64,000 bases of DNA, taken from NCBI RefSeq assembly GCF_000022565.1, contig NC_012483.1, positions 3,224,001 to 3,288,000 of the forward strand, given 5' to 3'. Position 1 is the stretch's first letter. Each line of letters starts with the position of its first letter. Positions 8,962 through 17,196 of this stretch are shown piece after piece. This DNA comes from Acidobacterium capsulatum ATCC 51196. Its GTDB lineage: Bacteria; Acidobacteriota; Terriglobia; Terriglobales; Acidobacteriaceae. Below the pieces are notes generated by a model. It searched no databases, was not told the origin of the DNA, and worked only from the letters and a program-made list of their open reading frames with translations. Both the position numbers and the translations under genes were made by a program.

Positions 8962-10446
8962 TCAGGCGTGGATGTTTTTGAGCGCTGGATAAACGGCGCG
9001 GAAGGCCTTGTAGGCGCGCTCATAGCGCTCGACGGCGGCCGGTTGCGGCGGAATCTGCTGGGCGACGTGAATGCCGGCCTTGCAGGCTTCGTCGAGATTG
9101 GCCCAGGCGCCGGCGCCGACACCTGCGAGCAGCGCGGCCCCAAAGGCTCCGCCCTCTTCAGCAGTGAGCACATCGACGGTGTGGTTGTAGATGTCGGCCT
9201 GGATCTGACGCCATAGCTTGCCGCGCGCTCCGCCGCCGCCGAGGCGCACGCCTTTGACGGGGATGCCGAGTTCGGCAAAGAGGGTGAAGGTGTCGCGCAG
9301 CGAGTAGGCGACGCCTTCCATCACAGCGCGCACGAAGTGGTCGCGAGTGTGGTTGGCGTGAATGCCGACGAAGGCCGCGCGCGCTTCCGGGTCGAGATGC
9401 GGCGTGCGTTCTCCGAGCAGGTAGGGCGTCCAGAGCAGGCCCTCGCTGCCGGCGGGAATGTTGGCCGCGCCGGTGGTGAAGTCATTGTAGTCCACGCAGG
9501 GCGAGAAGGTATCGCGGAACCAGCGCAGGGAGAGCCCGGCCGCCTGCGTGACGCCCATGACGTGCCAGCGGCCGGGGACGGCATGGCAGAAGGTGTGGAG
9601 GCGTCCGCGGGGGTCGCGCGTGGGGGCCGCGGTGGCGGCGAAGACGACGCCGGAGGTGCCGATGGTGGCCGAGACGGAGCCGGGCTCGAGGATGCCCATG
9701 CCAACCGCGCCCGCGCCCTGGTCGCCGGCTCCGGCGACGACGGGCGTGCCCTGCGGAATGCCGAGAAGCTGCGCCGCTTCGGCGGAGATATGGGCGCAGA
9801 CCTCGGGGGACTCGAAGACCTCAGGCAGCCAGGACTCGGGAATACCGGCCACGCGCGCGACCTCGCTCGACCAGCGGCGATGGGCGACGTCGAGCAGCAG
9901 CGTGCCGGAGGCCTCCTGCACGTCGATGGCGTAGGTGCCGGTCATGCGGAAGCGGACGTAGTCCTTGGGACAGAGCACGTGCGCGATGCGGGCAAAGATC
10001 TCGGGCTCGTGGTCGCGCACCCAGAGCAGCTTGGTGAGCGTGAAGTTGGGCAGCGCGGGATTGGCGGTGAGCTCGATGAGTTTTTCACGGCCTGCTTCGC
10101 CGCCGCCGAACTGCTCATGCAGCCAGTCGCACTGCGGCTGCGTGCGCTGGTCGCACCAGATGAGCGAGGGGCGCAGCACGCTGCCATCCTTGCTGAGCAT
10201 GACGGCGCCGTGCATCTGGCCAGTGAGGCCGACGGCATCAATTTTTACGCCGGGCACCTGGGCGAGCGTCTCGCGAATGGCCTGCTGCGCGGCGCGCCAC
10301 CAGTCGTGGGGGTCCTGCTCGGCCCAGCCGGGCTCAGGGGAGCGGAAGCTCTCGTGTTCGGCCGAGGCCGAGGCGACCAGCTCGCCGGCGGGGCTGACGA
10401 GAACGGCGCGTGTGCCGCCCGTACCAATATCAAGACCTAGAAACAC
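8962..10446 (-). CDS. xylB: Xylulokinase
   Basis: The 494-residue FGGY-family sugar kinase begins MFLGLDIGTGGTRAVLV, with a phosphate-1 loop at residues 6-12. It contains GLTGQMHGAVML and SLIWCDQRTQ, typical of xylulokinase, and a C-terminal GGGGARGKLWRQIQADI segment. The enzyme phosphorylates D-xylulose to D-xylulose 5-phosphate in the cytosol. No xylA is visible beside it; it faces VWFA on one side and diverges from a Nudix gene on the other. D-xylulose 5-phosphate is also the end product of the arabinose route encoded about 16 kb downstream. Specificity within FGGY kinases is assigned by motif likeness. Confidence 0.9.
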   Translation of the reverse strand: MFLGLDIGTGGTRAVLVSPAGELVASASAEHESFRSPEPGWAEQDPHDWWRAAQQAIRETLAQVPGVKIDAVGLTGQMHGAVMLSKDGSVLRPSLIWCDQRTQPQCDWLHEQFGGGEAGREKLIELTANPALPNFTLTKLLWVRDHEPEIFARIAHVLCPKDYVRFRMTGTYAIDVQEASGTLLLDVAHRRWSSEVARVAGIPESWLPEVFESPEVCAHISAEAAQLLGIPQGTPVVAGAGDQGAGAVGMGILEPGSVSATIGTSGVVFAATAAPTRDPRGRLHTFCHAVPGRWHVMGVTQAAGLSLRWFRDTFSPCVDYNDFTTGAANIPAGSEGLLWTPYLLGERTPHLDPEARAAFVGIHANHTRDHFVRAVMEGVAYSLRDTFTLFAELGIPVKGVRLGGGGARGKLWRQIQADIYNHTVDVLTAEEGGAFGAALLAGVGAGAWANLDEACKAGIHVAQQIPPQPAAVERYERAYKAFRAVYPALKNIHA

Positions 10447-10608
10447 TGCGGAACCTCCAACCTAGTAAATCGATGTAGTGGACAGGCACTAGATTACCGA
10501 TTCCGGAGGAGAAACGGGAAGCGAAGAAGTGACCGGGAAGTAAATTTGAGGGAAGGAAGTTCAAAGATCCTTGATGAGGCGCATGAGTGCTGCCGCTAGG
10601 ATGGGAGC

Positions 10609-11160
10609 ATGAGCACGGAAAAGAGCATTCGGACGCTGGAGAGCCGGGAAGTGTACCGCAACCACTGGATGCGGCTGCGCGAGGACCGCATTGAGCGCAG
10701 CAATGGCGTGGAAGGTATTTACTCCGTAGTTGATAAAGACGATTGCGCGGTCATTATTCCGATCGACGGCGACGATGTGTACCTGATCGAGCAGTTCCGG
10801 TACACGATTCAAGAGCGCTGCATGGAGTTTCCGCAAGGCGGGTGGGAGACCCCGGACGTAGATGCCGAGGAACTGGCCCGGGGCGAATTGCGCGAAGAGA
10901 CCGGGCTGGTGGCCGAGACGATGATCAGGCTGGGGATGATCTGGATTGCCTACGGCTTTACGAAGCAGCGGCAGTTTGTCTATCTCGCGACGGGGCTCAG
11001 GTTTGAGCAGACTGATCCTGACCCGGAGGAGCATGACCTGGAGCTCAAGAAGGTCAAGATCGCCGATCTCGAACAGATGCTGCTCGACGGCACGATTGAG
11101 GACTGCTCCACCATGGCGGCGTGGGGACTCTACCGGCTCTGGAAAGAGCGGCAGGCGTAG
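10609..11160 (+). CDS. Nudix hydrolase, ADP-ribose pyrophosphatase type
   Basis: A 183-residue cytosolic protein carrying the Nudix box GGW-ETPDVDAEELARG-ELREETGL at about residues 79-102, which matches G-x5-E-x7-REUxEExGU. The flanking sequence (EQFRYTIQERCMEFPQG before the box and a Gly/Phe-rich YGFTKQRQFVYLATGL after it) fits the ADP-sugar pyrophosphatase group (NudF-like), which splits ADP-ribose into AMP and ribose 5-phosphate. A GGGAG element precedes the ATG. The gene stands alone, with a bidirectional terminator after it. Confidence 0.88.
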   Translation: MSTEKSIRTLESREVYRNHWMRLREDRIERSNGVEGIYSVVDKDDCAVIIPIDGDDVYLIEQFRYTIQERCMEFPQGGWETPDVDAEELARGELREETGLVAETMIRLGMIWIAYGFTKQRQFVYLATGLRFEQTDPDPEEHDLELKKVKIADLEQMLLDGTIEDCSTMAAWGLYRLWKERQA

Positions 11161-11181
11161 GCTTACTGGAGGAGTCAGAAG

Positions 11182-11212
11182 AAAAAGCCCGCAGTAGATG
11201 CGGGCTTTTCTT
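11182..11212. terminator. Bidirectional rho-independent terminator
   Basis: Stem GCCCGCA/TGCGGGC with a 5-base loop, an A-run before and a T-run after. It serves the Nudix gene on the plus strand and the ZIP gene on the minus strand. Confidence 0.9.
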
Positions 11213-11233
11213 ATGTGGCGCGAAGGCGATGCC

Positions 11234-11944
11234 CTAAACCGCTGCGATGGCGCGGATGGCCAGAAACAGGCCCACACCGAGGAAGAAGACCAGCGCCATG
11301 CGAGGGCTGGGGTCGCGATTGACTTCCGGGATCAGGTCAGAGGCCGCGACATAAATGGCGACGCCGGCCGAAAGCGGGAGTCCGGCATAGACCCAGTGCG
11401 GCACGAGAGCGATGACCAGCACTCCGGCGATGGTGGACAGGGCGAGAGAGAGGGCCGCGCCCATGGCGGCTCCGCGCGTGCGCCCCGAGGCCAGCATGAC
11501 GGATGCGACCGTGAAGCCCTCCGGCATCTTGTGCAGGATGACGGCGCCAAAGATGAGCCAGCCGAGGGTGTTGGAGATGACAAATCCCGAGGCGATGGCC
11601 ACTCCATCAAAAAAGGCGTGCGCCGAGAGGCCAACCAGCACGGAGATGCCGGTGTGAGAGTGGACGGCGTGGGTTTCCTCGCCGAGATGAAAGTGAGACG
11701 TGATGGTGTGCTCGACCAGGTGAATGATGCAATAGCCGGCGAGCACGAGCAGTGGGGCCCAGCGCGCGGAGAATTTCAGACTCTCCGGCAGCATGTCGAG
11801 CAGCGCCACCGACATCATGAAGCCCGCGCCGAGGGCGATGAAGTAGCGCAGCATGCGGTCTTCCCACCGGCGATGCACCAGAATGATGCCGCCGAGCAGG
11901 TTGGCCGAGGCCGCGAGGGTGCCGAGAATCAGGGATTGAAGCAT
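11234..11944 (-). CDS. ZIP-family divalent metal transporter
   Basis: The 236-residue protein has about eight hydrophobic helices. The ZIP signature appears as His/Glu-rich helices: AGYCIIHLVEHTITSHFH with a nearby variable His loop, HAFFDGVAIASGF, and ILHKMPEGFTVASVM, which hold the metal-binding His, Asp and Glu residues of helices IV and V. It most likely imports zinc or related divalent ions across the inner membrane, as ZupT-type proteins do. No metal-responsive regulator or operator was recognised. It stands alone, 102 bp downstream of the DUF4149 gene. Confidence 0.88.
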   Translation of the reverse strand: MLQSLILGTLAASANLLGGIILVHRRWEDRMLRYFIALGAGFMMSVALLDMLPESLKFSARWAPLLVLAGYCIIHLVEHTITSHFHLGEETHAVHSHTGISVLVGLSAHAFFDGVAIASGFVISNTLGWLIFGAVILHKMPEGFTVASVMLASGRTRGAAMGAALSLALSTIAGVLVIALVPHWVYAGLPLSAGVAIYVAASDLIPEVNRDPSPRMALVFFLGVGLFLAIRAIAAV

Positions 11945-12046
11945 AACGTTCCAACGTTAGTTCTCAAGCGCGGCGATGCAGAAGCCATCGCGACGCATTG
12001 AAAGACAATCCTCCATCCTAGCAGGAGGAGATGCCGCCAGAGTGGC

Positions 12047-12541
12047 TCAGGCTGCGGGAGATTTACTGCCCGAGGCCCAGGCGACCGCAGCGGCCGAGAT
12101 GAGACCGGCGACGAGCACGCCGCTAAAGACATTGACAGAGAGCGCGTGCAGGCGGTCGAAGTCCTTGCGGTAGGGATTGGCCGGGGATGCCGTCTCGATG
12201 GCTCCGCCCGCGCTGATGCGGTCGGTTTCCATATGAGGAATGATGACGAACTGGGAGTAGGCGGTGAGGCCGATCATGACGGCCACCAGCACCATGGGCG
12301 CGACGACGTTGCGCGCAAAGGCCCGCAAGCGCTGCGCGGCAGCCAGCAGAATGAGCAGCAGCACGCCGGAGATCAGCCCTTCGTTATGCAGAATGCGCAG
12401 GCACTTGCCCACCACGGTGCCGGCCAGATGGGTGTCTGGCAGGGAGCCGAAGGCGGTGGCCGCGACGATGGGAAAGAAGAGCATTCCGCCGACCCAGAGG
12501 ATCAGAAGCAGGAAGATGAGAGCGCGCAGAAGAGTTCGCAT
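12047..12541 (-). CDS. DUF4149 family integral membrane protein
   Basis: A 164-residue protein with four predicted membrane helices at about residues 5-28, 55-75, 80-100 and 135-158. The opening LLLILWVGGMLFFPIVAA and the loop HNEGLISGVLLL fit the DUF4149 (TMEM205-like) family. Function is unknown in bacteria. The gene is on the same strand as the ZIP gene and could be cotranscribed with it. It has a 394-bp non-coding stretch upstream. Confidence 0.75.
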   Translation of the reverse strand: MRTLLRALIFLLLILWVGGMLFFPIVAATAFGSLPDTHLAGTVVGKCLRILHNEGLISGVLLLILLAAAQRLRAFARNVVAPMVLVAVMIGLTAYSQFVIIPHMETDRISAGGAIETASPANPYRKDFDRLHALSVNVFSGVLVAGLISAAAVAWASGSKSPAA

Positions 12542-12935
12542 GGGTCACCGGCCAGGGAAAATCGAGGTCTTTAGGAACACAGGGGAGGCAGATGGGCCGG
12601 AACCTATACGAAAGCCGCAATGCGTTGCCGGAACCCTCAGCACTCCACGAGGTTGATTGTAAAGGGGAGCGGATTCTGGCCGGCAAGACAGGACGGTATT
12701 TCAGAAAACAGTAGGGCGGAAGCCTGAAAAATATGGAAATCGGGATTTTGTGCTGGAAATTGTACCTGCTCCAGATCTTTAAGAACTTTTAACTTAATGG
12801 AAATACAGGAGTTGCTGGCATGTGGTTGAGGTTTACCGATTTGGAACCTGCATTGCATGCAGAGGTATCAGTATTGAAGTACTCCCCACGGGTGTGTCTA
12901 CAGACAAGAGATGCGGGAGATCTGGAGGTAGTTGG
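12542..12935. other. Intergenic region upstream of the Oar-like receptor gene
   Basis: This stretch separates the DUF4149 gene from the divergent receptor gene. An AT-rich patch near 12775-12805 is the likeliest promoter area, but I could not fit convincing -35 and -10 boxes. The only clear site is the GGAGG ribosome-binding site at 12924-12928. Short frames here look like chance. Confidence 0.5.
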
Positions 12936-15900
12936 ATGAATCGGAAGTTGCTCAGAGGGGCAACCCTGGCGCTGGGGCTGATGGTTGGAGCCGCGCCAAT
13001 CCTGTTTGTAGGTGGAGCGACGCCTGCATTCGCGCAGAATGCCACCACGGGCGCGTTGACCGGTGTTGTGACCGATACGACCGGCGCTGTGGTTCCAAAC
13101 GCCAAGGTGACGCTGACGGATATAGCGACCGGCGCAAAGATTAAAGTTTCGACGAACGCCGAGGGCCGCTTCACGGCCGCGCTGCTCAAGCCGGACACCT
13201 ACAACGTGGTGGCTTCGGCACAGGGGCTGGCTTCGACCCCGCAGGCGGTGAGCGTGCTGGTGGGCCAGACGCCGACCGTGACTCTGCAGGTGACGCCCAA
13301 TGCGGGATCGACGACGGTGACGGTCTCCGCACAGGCTGCGCAGCTTACCGATACGCAGTCTCCGGCATTGATCACGACCTTTACGGAAAAGCAGATTCAG
13401 AATCTGCCTGCACCGGGCGGCGACATCACGACGGTGGCCTTCACGGTTCCGGGCGTGGTGGTGAATGCCGGCGGTTCGTATGGCAACTTCAGCGCGGATG
13501 GTATTCCGGGCACCTCGAACCTTTATGTACTGAATGGTTTTGACGATGAGGATCCCTTCCTGAACCTGAACAACTCGGGATCGAGCAACCTGACGCTGGG
13601 CCAGGGCGAAATCGCCGAGGCCTCGGTGGTGCTGAACGGCTACAGCTCGCAGTATGGCCGCGCAGCCGGCGCCATCATCAACTACACGACCAAGTCGGGC
13701 AGCAACCAGTTTCATGGCGAAGCCAACTACTACTACAACGGCGACGTGCTGAACGCGAACGACTGGTTCCGTAACAATGCCGGCCAGGGACGGCCGCGCG
13801 CGGTTTCGAATGAATGGGCAGCCAACATTGGCGGACCGATTCTGCACAACAAGCTGTTCTTCTTTGCTGATTATGAAGGGCTGCGCTATGCGCTGCCGGC
13901 TTCGGGCGATGCGGTTTTCCCCACGCAGGCGTTCCAGAACTACATGCTGTCGCATGTGCCGAATGATTCGGTCTCGCTCTATAAGCAGGCTTTCAACCTC
14001 TACAACGCGTCACCCTCGCTGGCCTCGGCATCGCCGGTGACCACGGGCAACGGTCCGCTGCAGGATTCGTCTGGAACCTTGGGCTGCGGCAATTTTGCCG
14101 GCACCACCTACAATGGGCAGACCTTTGGCGTGGATACGCCGTGCGAACTGGCAGCGCAGGGAACGGCCTCGTCGATTAACAAAGAATGGCTCTTCACCGG
14201 CCGCGTGGACTGGAACATCAGCAGCAAGCAAAAGCTGTTTGGCCGCTACAAGATGGATCGCGGCACACAGCCGACGTACACCAGCTTTGTGAATCCGGCG
14301 TTCAACACCATTTCGAGCCAGCCGGCGTATGAGGGCCAGTTAAACGATACTTATTCGTTCACGCCAAACCTCACGAATCAGTTTGTGTTTGCCGCCAACT
14401 GGTACACGGCGTATTTTGGACCGGCGAATCAGCAGCAGGCGCTGCAGACCTTCCCGACCTACTGGGCTGTCTCGGACGGCGCCATCAACGCTGGAGCTGC
14501 CAATGGTGGCACCTTGGGCGCACTGGGCACTCCTTACTATTTCCCCCAGGGCCGCAACGTCACCCAGTACCAGTTTGTGGATGACCTGACCTGGGTGAAG
14601 GGTCGCAACACTTTCCAATTCGGCTACAACTTCCGCCGGAATGATATTTCAGATTACGACTCGCAGCAGATCGAGAATGGTTTTTACGATTTTCTCGACA
14701 TGCGGAACGTAGCCAATGGCGTATTGTCCTACCCGATTCCGGGCACGACCAACACCGCGCAATCGCTCTATTTGCAGAATTTCTCGACGAAGCCGACCGC
14801 TTATCTGGCTGTCTACAACCTGGGAGCCTATCTGCAGGACCAGTACCAACCGACCTCGCGGCTGCACCTGACGCTGGGCGCACGCTTTGACCGCACGGGC
14901 AATCCGCTGTGCAACAACAACTGTTTTGCCCGCTACAACGGAACCTTTCCGCAGAGTGATACCACGGCAGCCTATAATGCGGCGATCTCGGACAACCTGG
15001 CGCATCCGTACCCGAATATCGAGTCGGTGATCTTTCAGCCACGGTTGGGCTTCAATTACGACGTGACAGGAGACGGCCACACGGTAGTGCGCGGCGGCAT
15101 TGGCTTGTTCGCGGATCTTCCGCCGGACCTCATTCTGGATAGCCTTATTCAGAACTTCCCGAATGTGTACGCAGCCACGGTGCAGACGGGCGATGTAGCG
15201 GACGCCAGCTCGCCGACCAGCGCCGGCTACTATGCGACGCAGTCGGACATCCTGCTGGAGAATGGCTTCGCCAATGGTGCGACCGCCACGCAACTTACCA
15301 ATGAACTGGGCGCGATCAATGTGCCGTTCACGCCTCCGAGCATGGTGCTGACGCAGAATCGCTGGCGCGCGCCCAAGTACCTGGAGTGGAACCTGCAGGT
15401 GCAGCACCAGTTCAACCGCAGCAATGCGCTGATTGTGGGCTATGCGGGCAACGAAGGCTATGACGAAATCATTCAGAATCCCTTCCTGAATGCCTACGGT
15501 TTTGGCAGCCTGCCGAGCACGGCACCGGACAGCCGCTTTGGCGCAGTGGCCAAGGTGGAGAATGAAGCGAATTCCAACTACAACGGCCTCTCGGTGACGT
15601 GGAAGCATGTGGACAACCATGGGCTCACGGCCGACGTGACCTACACCTTTAGTCACGCACTCGACGATGTGTCTAATCAAGTCGGCGAGAATTACAACAG
15701 CAGCTCGATCTATGGTCAGCTCTCTCCCCAAGGAATCGGCACGCTGAACTATTCGAATGCCGACTTCGACATTCGCCACAGCCTGGTTGCGGACTATACC
15801 TACCAGGAGCCGGAGTTCCACAACCATGGCTGGCTCTTCAATGAGGTTGCGGGCGGGTGGCTGTTTGCTGGCAAGACGTACTGGCGCAGCGGCCAGCCGT

Positions 15901-16364
15901 TCTCGATCATTGACAGCGGTCTGGTGCAGGGCTCGTTCTATCCATTAAACGGACAGGCTCAGGTACTGGCAGCGCTCATTCCGGGCCAGACGTTGCCGCA
16001 CTCCTGCACGGGTAATGGTATCGACAAGCCCTGCCTCTCGACGTCTCAGTTTGAGTCGGCGAGCACGCAAACCACATTTGGCAACATTCGCCGCAACTCG
16101 ATCTATGGCCCGCACTATGCGGATTCGGATTGGGCCTTGAGCAAGCAGTTTGTGACCTACAAGGACTTCAACTTCAAGCTCGGCGCGTATGCCTTCAACG
16201 TCTTCAACCACCCGAACTTCGGGCTGCCTTCCAATGACGTGGCGGGCGGTTCGATCGGCAGCAGCGGCAATATTCTTGCACCGCCGACCAGCCCCTATGG
16301 CTCGTTCCAGCAGGCTGGCGTGGGTGGACGCGTGCTGCAGGTCTTCGGCAAGATCACCTTCTAA
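12936..16364 (+). CDS. Oar-like TonB-dependent outer-membrane receptor
   Basis: Start chosen at the ATG 7 bases after GGAGG, giving 1142 residues. A signal peptide (ends ATPAFAQ) leads into a carboxypeptidase-regulatory-like domain of about 85 residues (ATTGALTGVVTDTTGAVVPN...). A plug follows (FTEKQIQNLPAPGGD; VLNGYSSQYGRAAGAIINY) and then a long beta-barrel ending in Phe, as outer-membrane barrels do. This is the Oar-like family expanded in Acidobacteriota, and it probably takes up a polymeric or large substrate energised by TonB. The ligand cannot be inferred; no glycosidase or SusD-like partner adjoins it. A strong terminator follows directly. Confidence 0.92.
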   Translation: MNRKLLRGATLALGLMVGAAPILFVGGATPAFAQNATTGALTGVVTDTTGAVVPNAKVTLTDIATGAKIKVSTNAEGRFTAALLKPDTYNVVASAQGLASTPQAVSVLVGQTPTVTLQVTPNAGSTTVTVSAQAAQLTDTQSPALITTFTEKQIQNLPAPGGDITTVAFTVPGVVVNAGGSYGNFSADGIPGTSNLYVLNGFDDEDPFLNLNNSGSSNLTLGQGEIAEASVVLNGYSSQYGRAAGAIINYTTKSGSNQFHGEANYYYNGDVLNANDWFRNNAGQGRPRAVSNEWAANIGGPILHNKLFFFADYEGLRYALPASGDAVFPTQAFQNYMLSHVPNDSVSLYKQAFNLYNASPSLASASPVTTGNGPLQDSSGTLGCGNFAGTTYNGQTFGVDTPCELAAQGTASSINKEWLFTGRVDWNISSKQKLFGRYKMDRGTQPTYTSFVNPAFNTISSQPAYEGQLNDTYSFTPNLTNQFVFAANWYTAYFGPANQQQALQTFPTYWAVSDGAINAGAANGGTLGALGTPYYFPQGRNVTQYQFVDDLTWVKGRNTFQFGYNFRRNDISDYDSQQIENGFYDFLDMRNVANGVLSYPIPGTTNTAQSLYLQNFSTKPTAYLAVYNLGAYLQDQYQPTSRLHLTLGARFDRTGNPLCNNNCFARYNGTFPQSDTTAAYNAAISDNLAHPYPNIESVIFQPRLGFNYDVTGDGHTVVRGGIGLFADLPPDLILDSLIQNFPNVYAATVQTGDVADASSPTSAGYYATQSDILLENGFANGATATQLTNELGAINVPFTPPSMVLTQNRWRAPKYLEWNLQVQHQFNRSNALIVGYAGNEGYDEIIQNPFLNAYGFGSLPSTAPDSRFGAVAKVENEANSNYNGLSVTWKHVDNHGLTADVTYTFSHALDDVSNQVGENYNSSSIYGQLSPQGIGTLNYSNADFDIRHSLVADYTYQEPEFHNHGWLFNEVAGGWLFAGKTYWRSGQPFSIIDSGLVQGSFYPLNGQAQVLAALIPGQTLPHSCTGNGIDKPCLSTSQFESASTQTTFGNIRRNSIYGPHYADSDWALSKQFVTYKDFNFKLGAYAFNVFNHPNFGLPSNDVAGGSIGSSGNILAPPTSPYGSFQQAGVGGRVLQVFGKITF

Positions 16365-16390
16365 CGCTGAAGAAAATCGTTTTTTGATTG

Positions 16391-16421
16391 CGGGACGGCT
16401 TGCAAGCCGTCCCGTTTTTTT
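16391..16421 (+). terminator. Rho-independent terminator of the receptor gene
   Basis: A perfect 11-bp stem (CGGGACGGCTT and complement) with a minimal loop is followed by seven T residues, just after the receptor stop codon. Confidence 0.93.
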
Positions 16422-16641
16422 GTATAGATTCTGGGGAACGGTTTCCGCCTGAGGTGCCGATATAAGCGGCAGCGGTGTCTTATGGAAGCCATTCTTAGGG
16501 ACAGGCGGCAAGGCCCAAAGAGAGATGCAACGCCCAGCAGTAGCAGAACAGGCAACCCGCCGGGCGCAAAGCACATCGACCATAGAGATAGATTGCAAGG
16601 GCCCGTGTACACCGCGAATTTCCCAGGATGCTTTTGAGGCC

Positions 16642-17022
16642 ATGACAAACATACTGCTGGTAGATGACAACGACATTCAGGCAATGACCCGCAAAGCGGT
16701 TCTCAGTCGATCAGGAAAACAAGTGATGGTGGCCAACAGCGCACCGGTGGCGCTGGAGATGCTGGGAGACCCAGGGTTTTCCTCCCAGTTGAGCCTGGTG
16801 ATCACGGACCACATCATGCCCGGTATGCACGGCCCGGAATTTGTGCAGAACCTGCGTGCTGTGCTTCCCACGGTTCCTGTACTGGTGCTGAGCGGGCTGC
16901 CCGATGCCATGGATGCCTATGAGGGGCTGGATATCGTTTTTCGGCTGAAACCGCTGGCTCCTGAGGAATTAATTCGGCTTGCCAACGAGTTGCCCCAAAC
17001 CGCGATGGGCCGCACGGCGTAA
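16642..17022 (+). CDS. Stand-alone response-regulator receiver domain
   Basis: A 126-residue CheY-like protein with no output domain. The receiver residues are intact: acidic pair D8-D9 (LLVDDND), phosphoacceptor D56 (VITDHIMPGMHG), S84 (LVLSG) and K103 (FRLKPLAP). The start is placed at the ATG beginning MTNILLVDD, preceded by GAGG two bases upstream. A longer in-frame extension has no receiver likeness and was not used. It presumably accepts phosphate from a histidine kinase elsewhere and acts by protein contact. It lies 220 bp after the receptor terminator, so it is transcribed separately. Confidence 0.82.
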   Translation: MTNILLVDDNDIQAMTRKAVLSRSGKQVMVANSAPVALEMLGDPGFSSQLSLVITDHIMPGMHGPEFVQNLRAVLPTVPVLVLSGLPDAMDAYEGLDIVFRLKPLAPEELIRLANELPQTAMGRTA

Positions 17023-17196
17023 GCGGTCAATCTCAGCCTTCTCAACCTTTGAGTGGATGCCGCCGGCGTGCTTGCGCGTGCATAATAGGTGGGTTCTTCC
17101 ATTCTGCAGACCGGGTTGCATGAGTCCGGAAAGTTGGCCGGTTCTGTGCGGTGCGTCACATTGCGCGTTTGAAGCCCGACGCTACACTCTGCAAGA

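Noticed and set aside
12637-12858. Small minus-strand frame upstream of the receptor gene
   Set aside because: No ribosome-binding site, no family, and in the likely promoter region.
14649-15827. 392-codon minus-strand frame
   Set aside because: Antisense to the Oar-like receptor gene.
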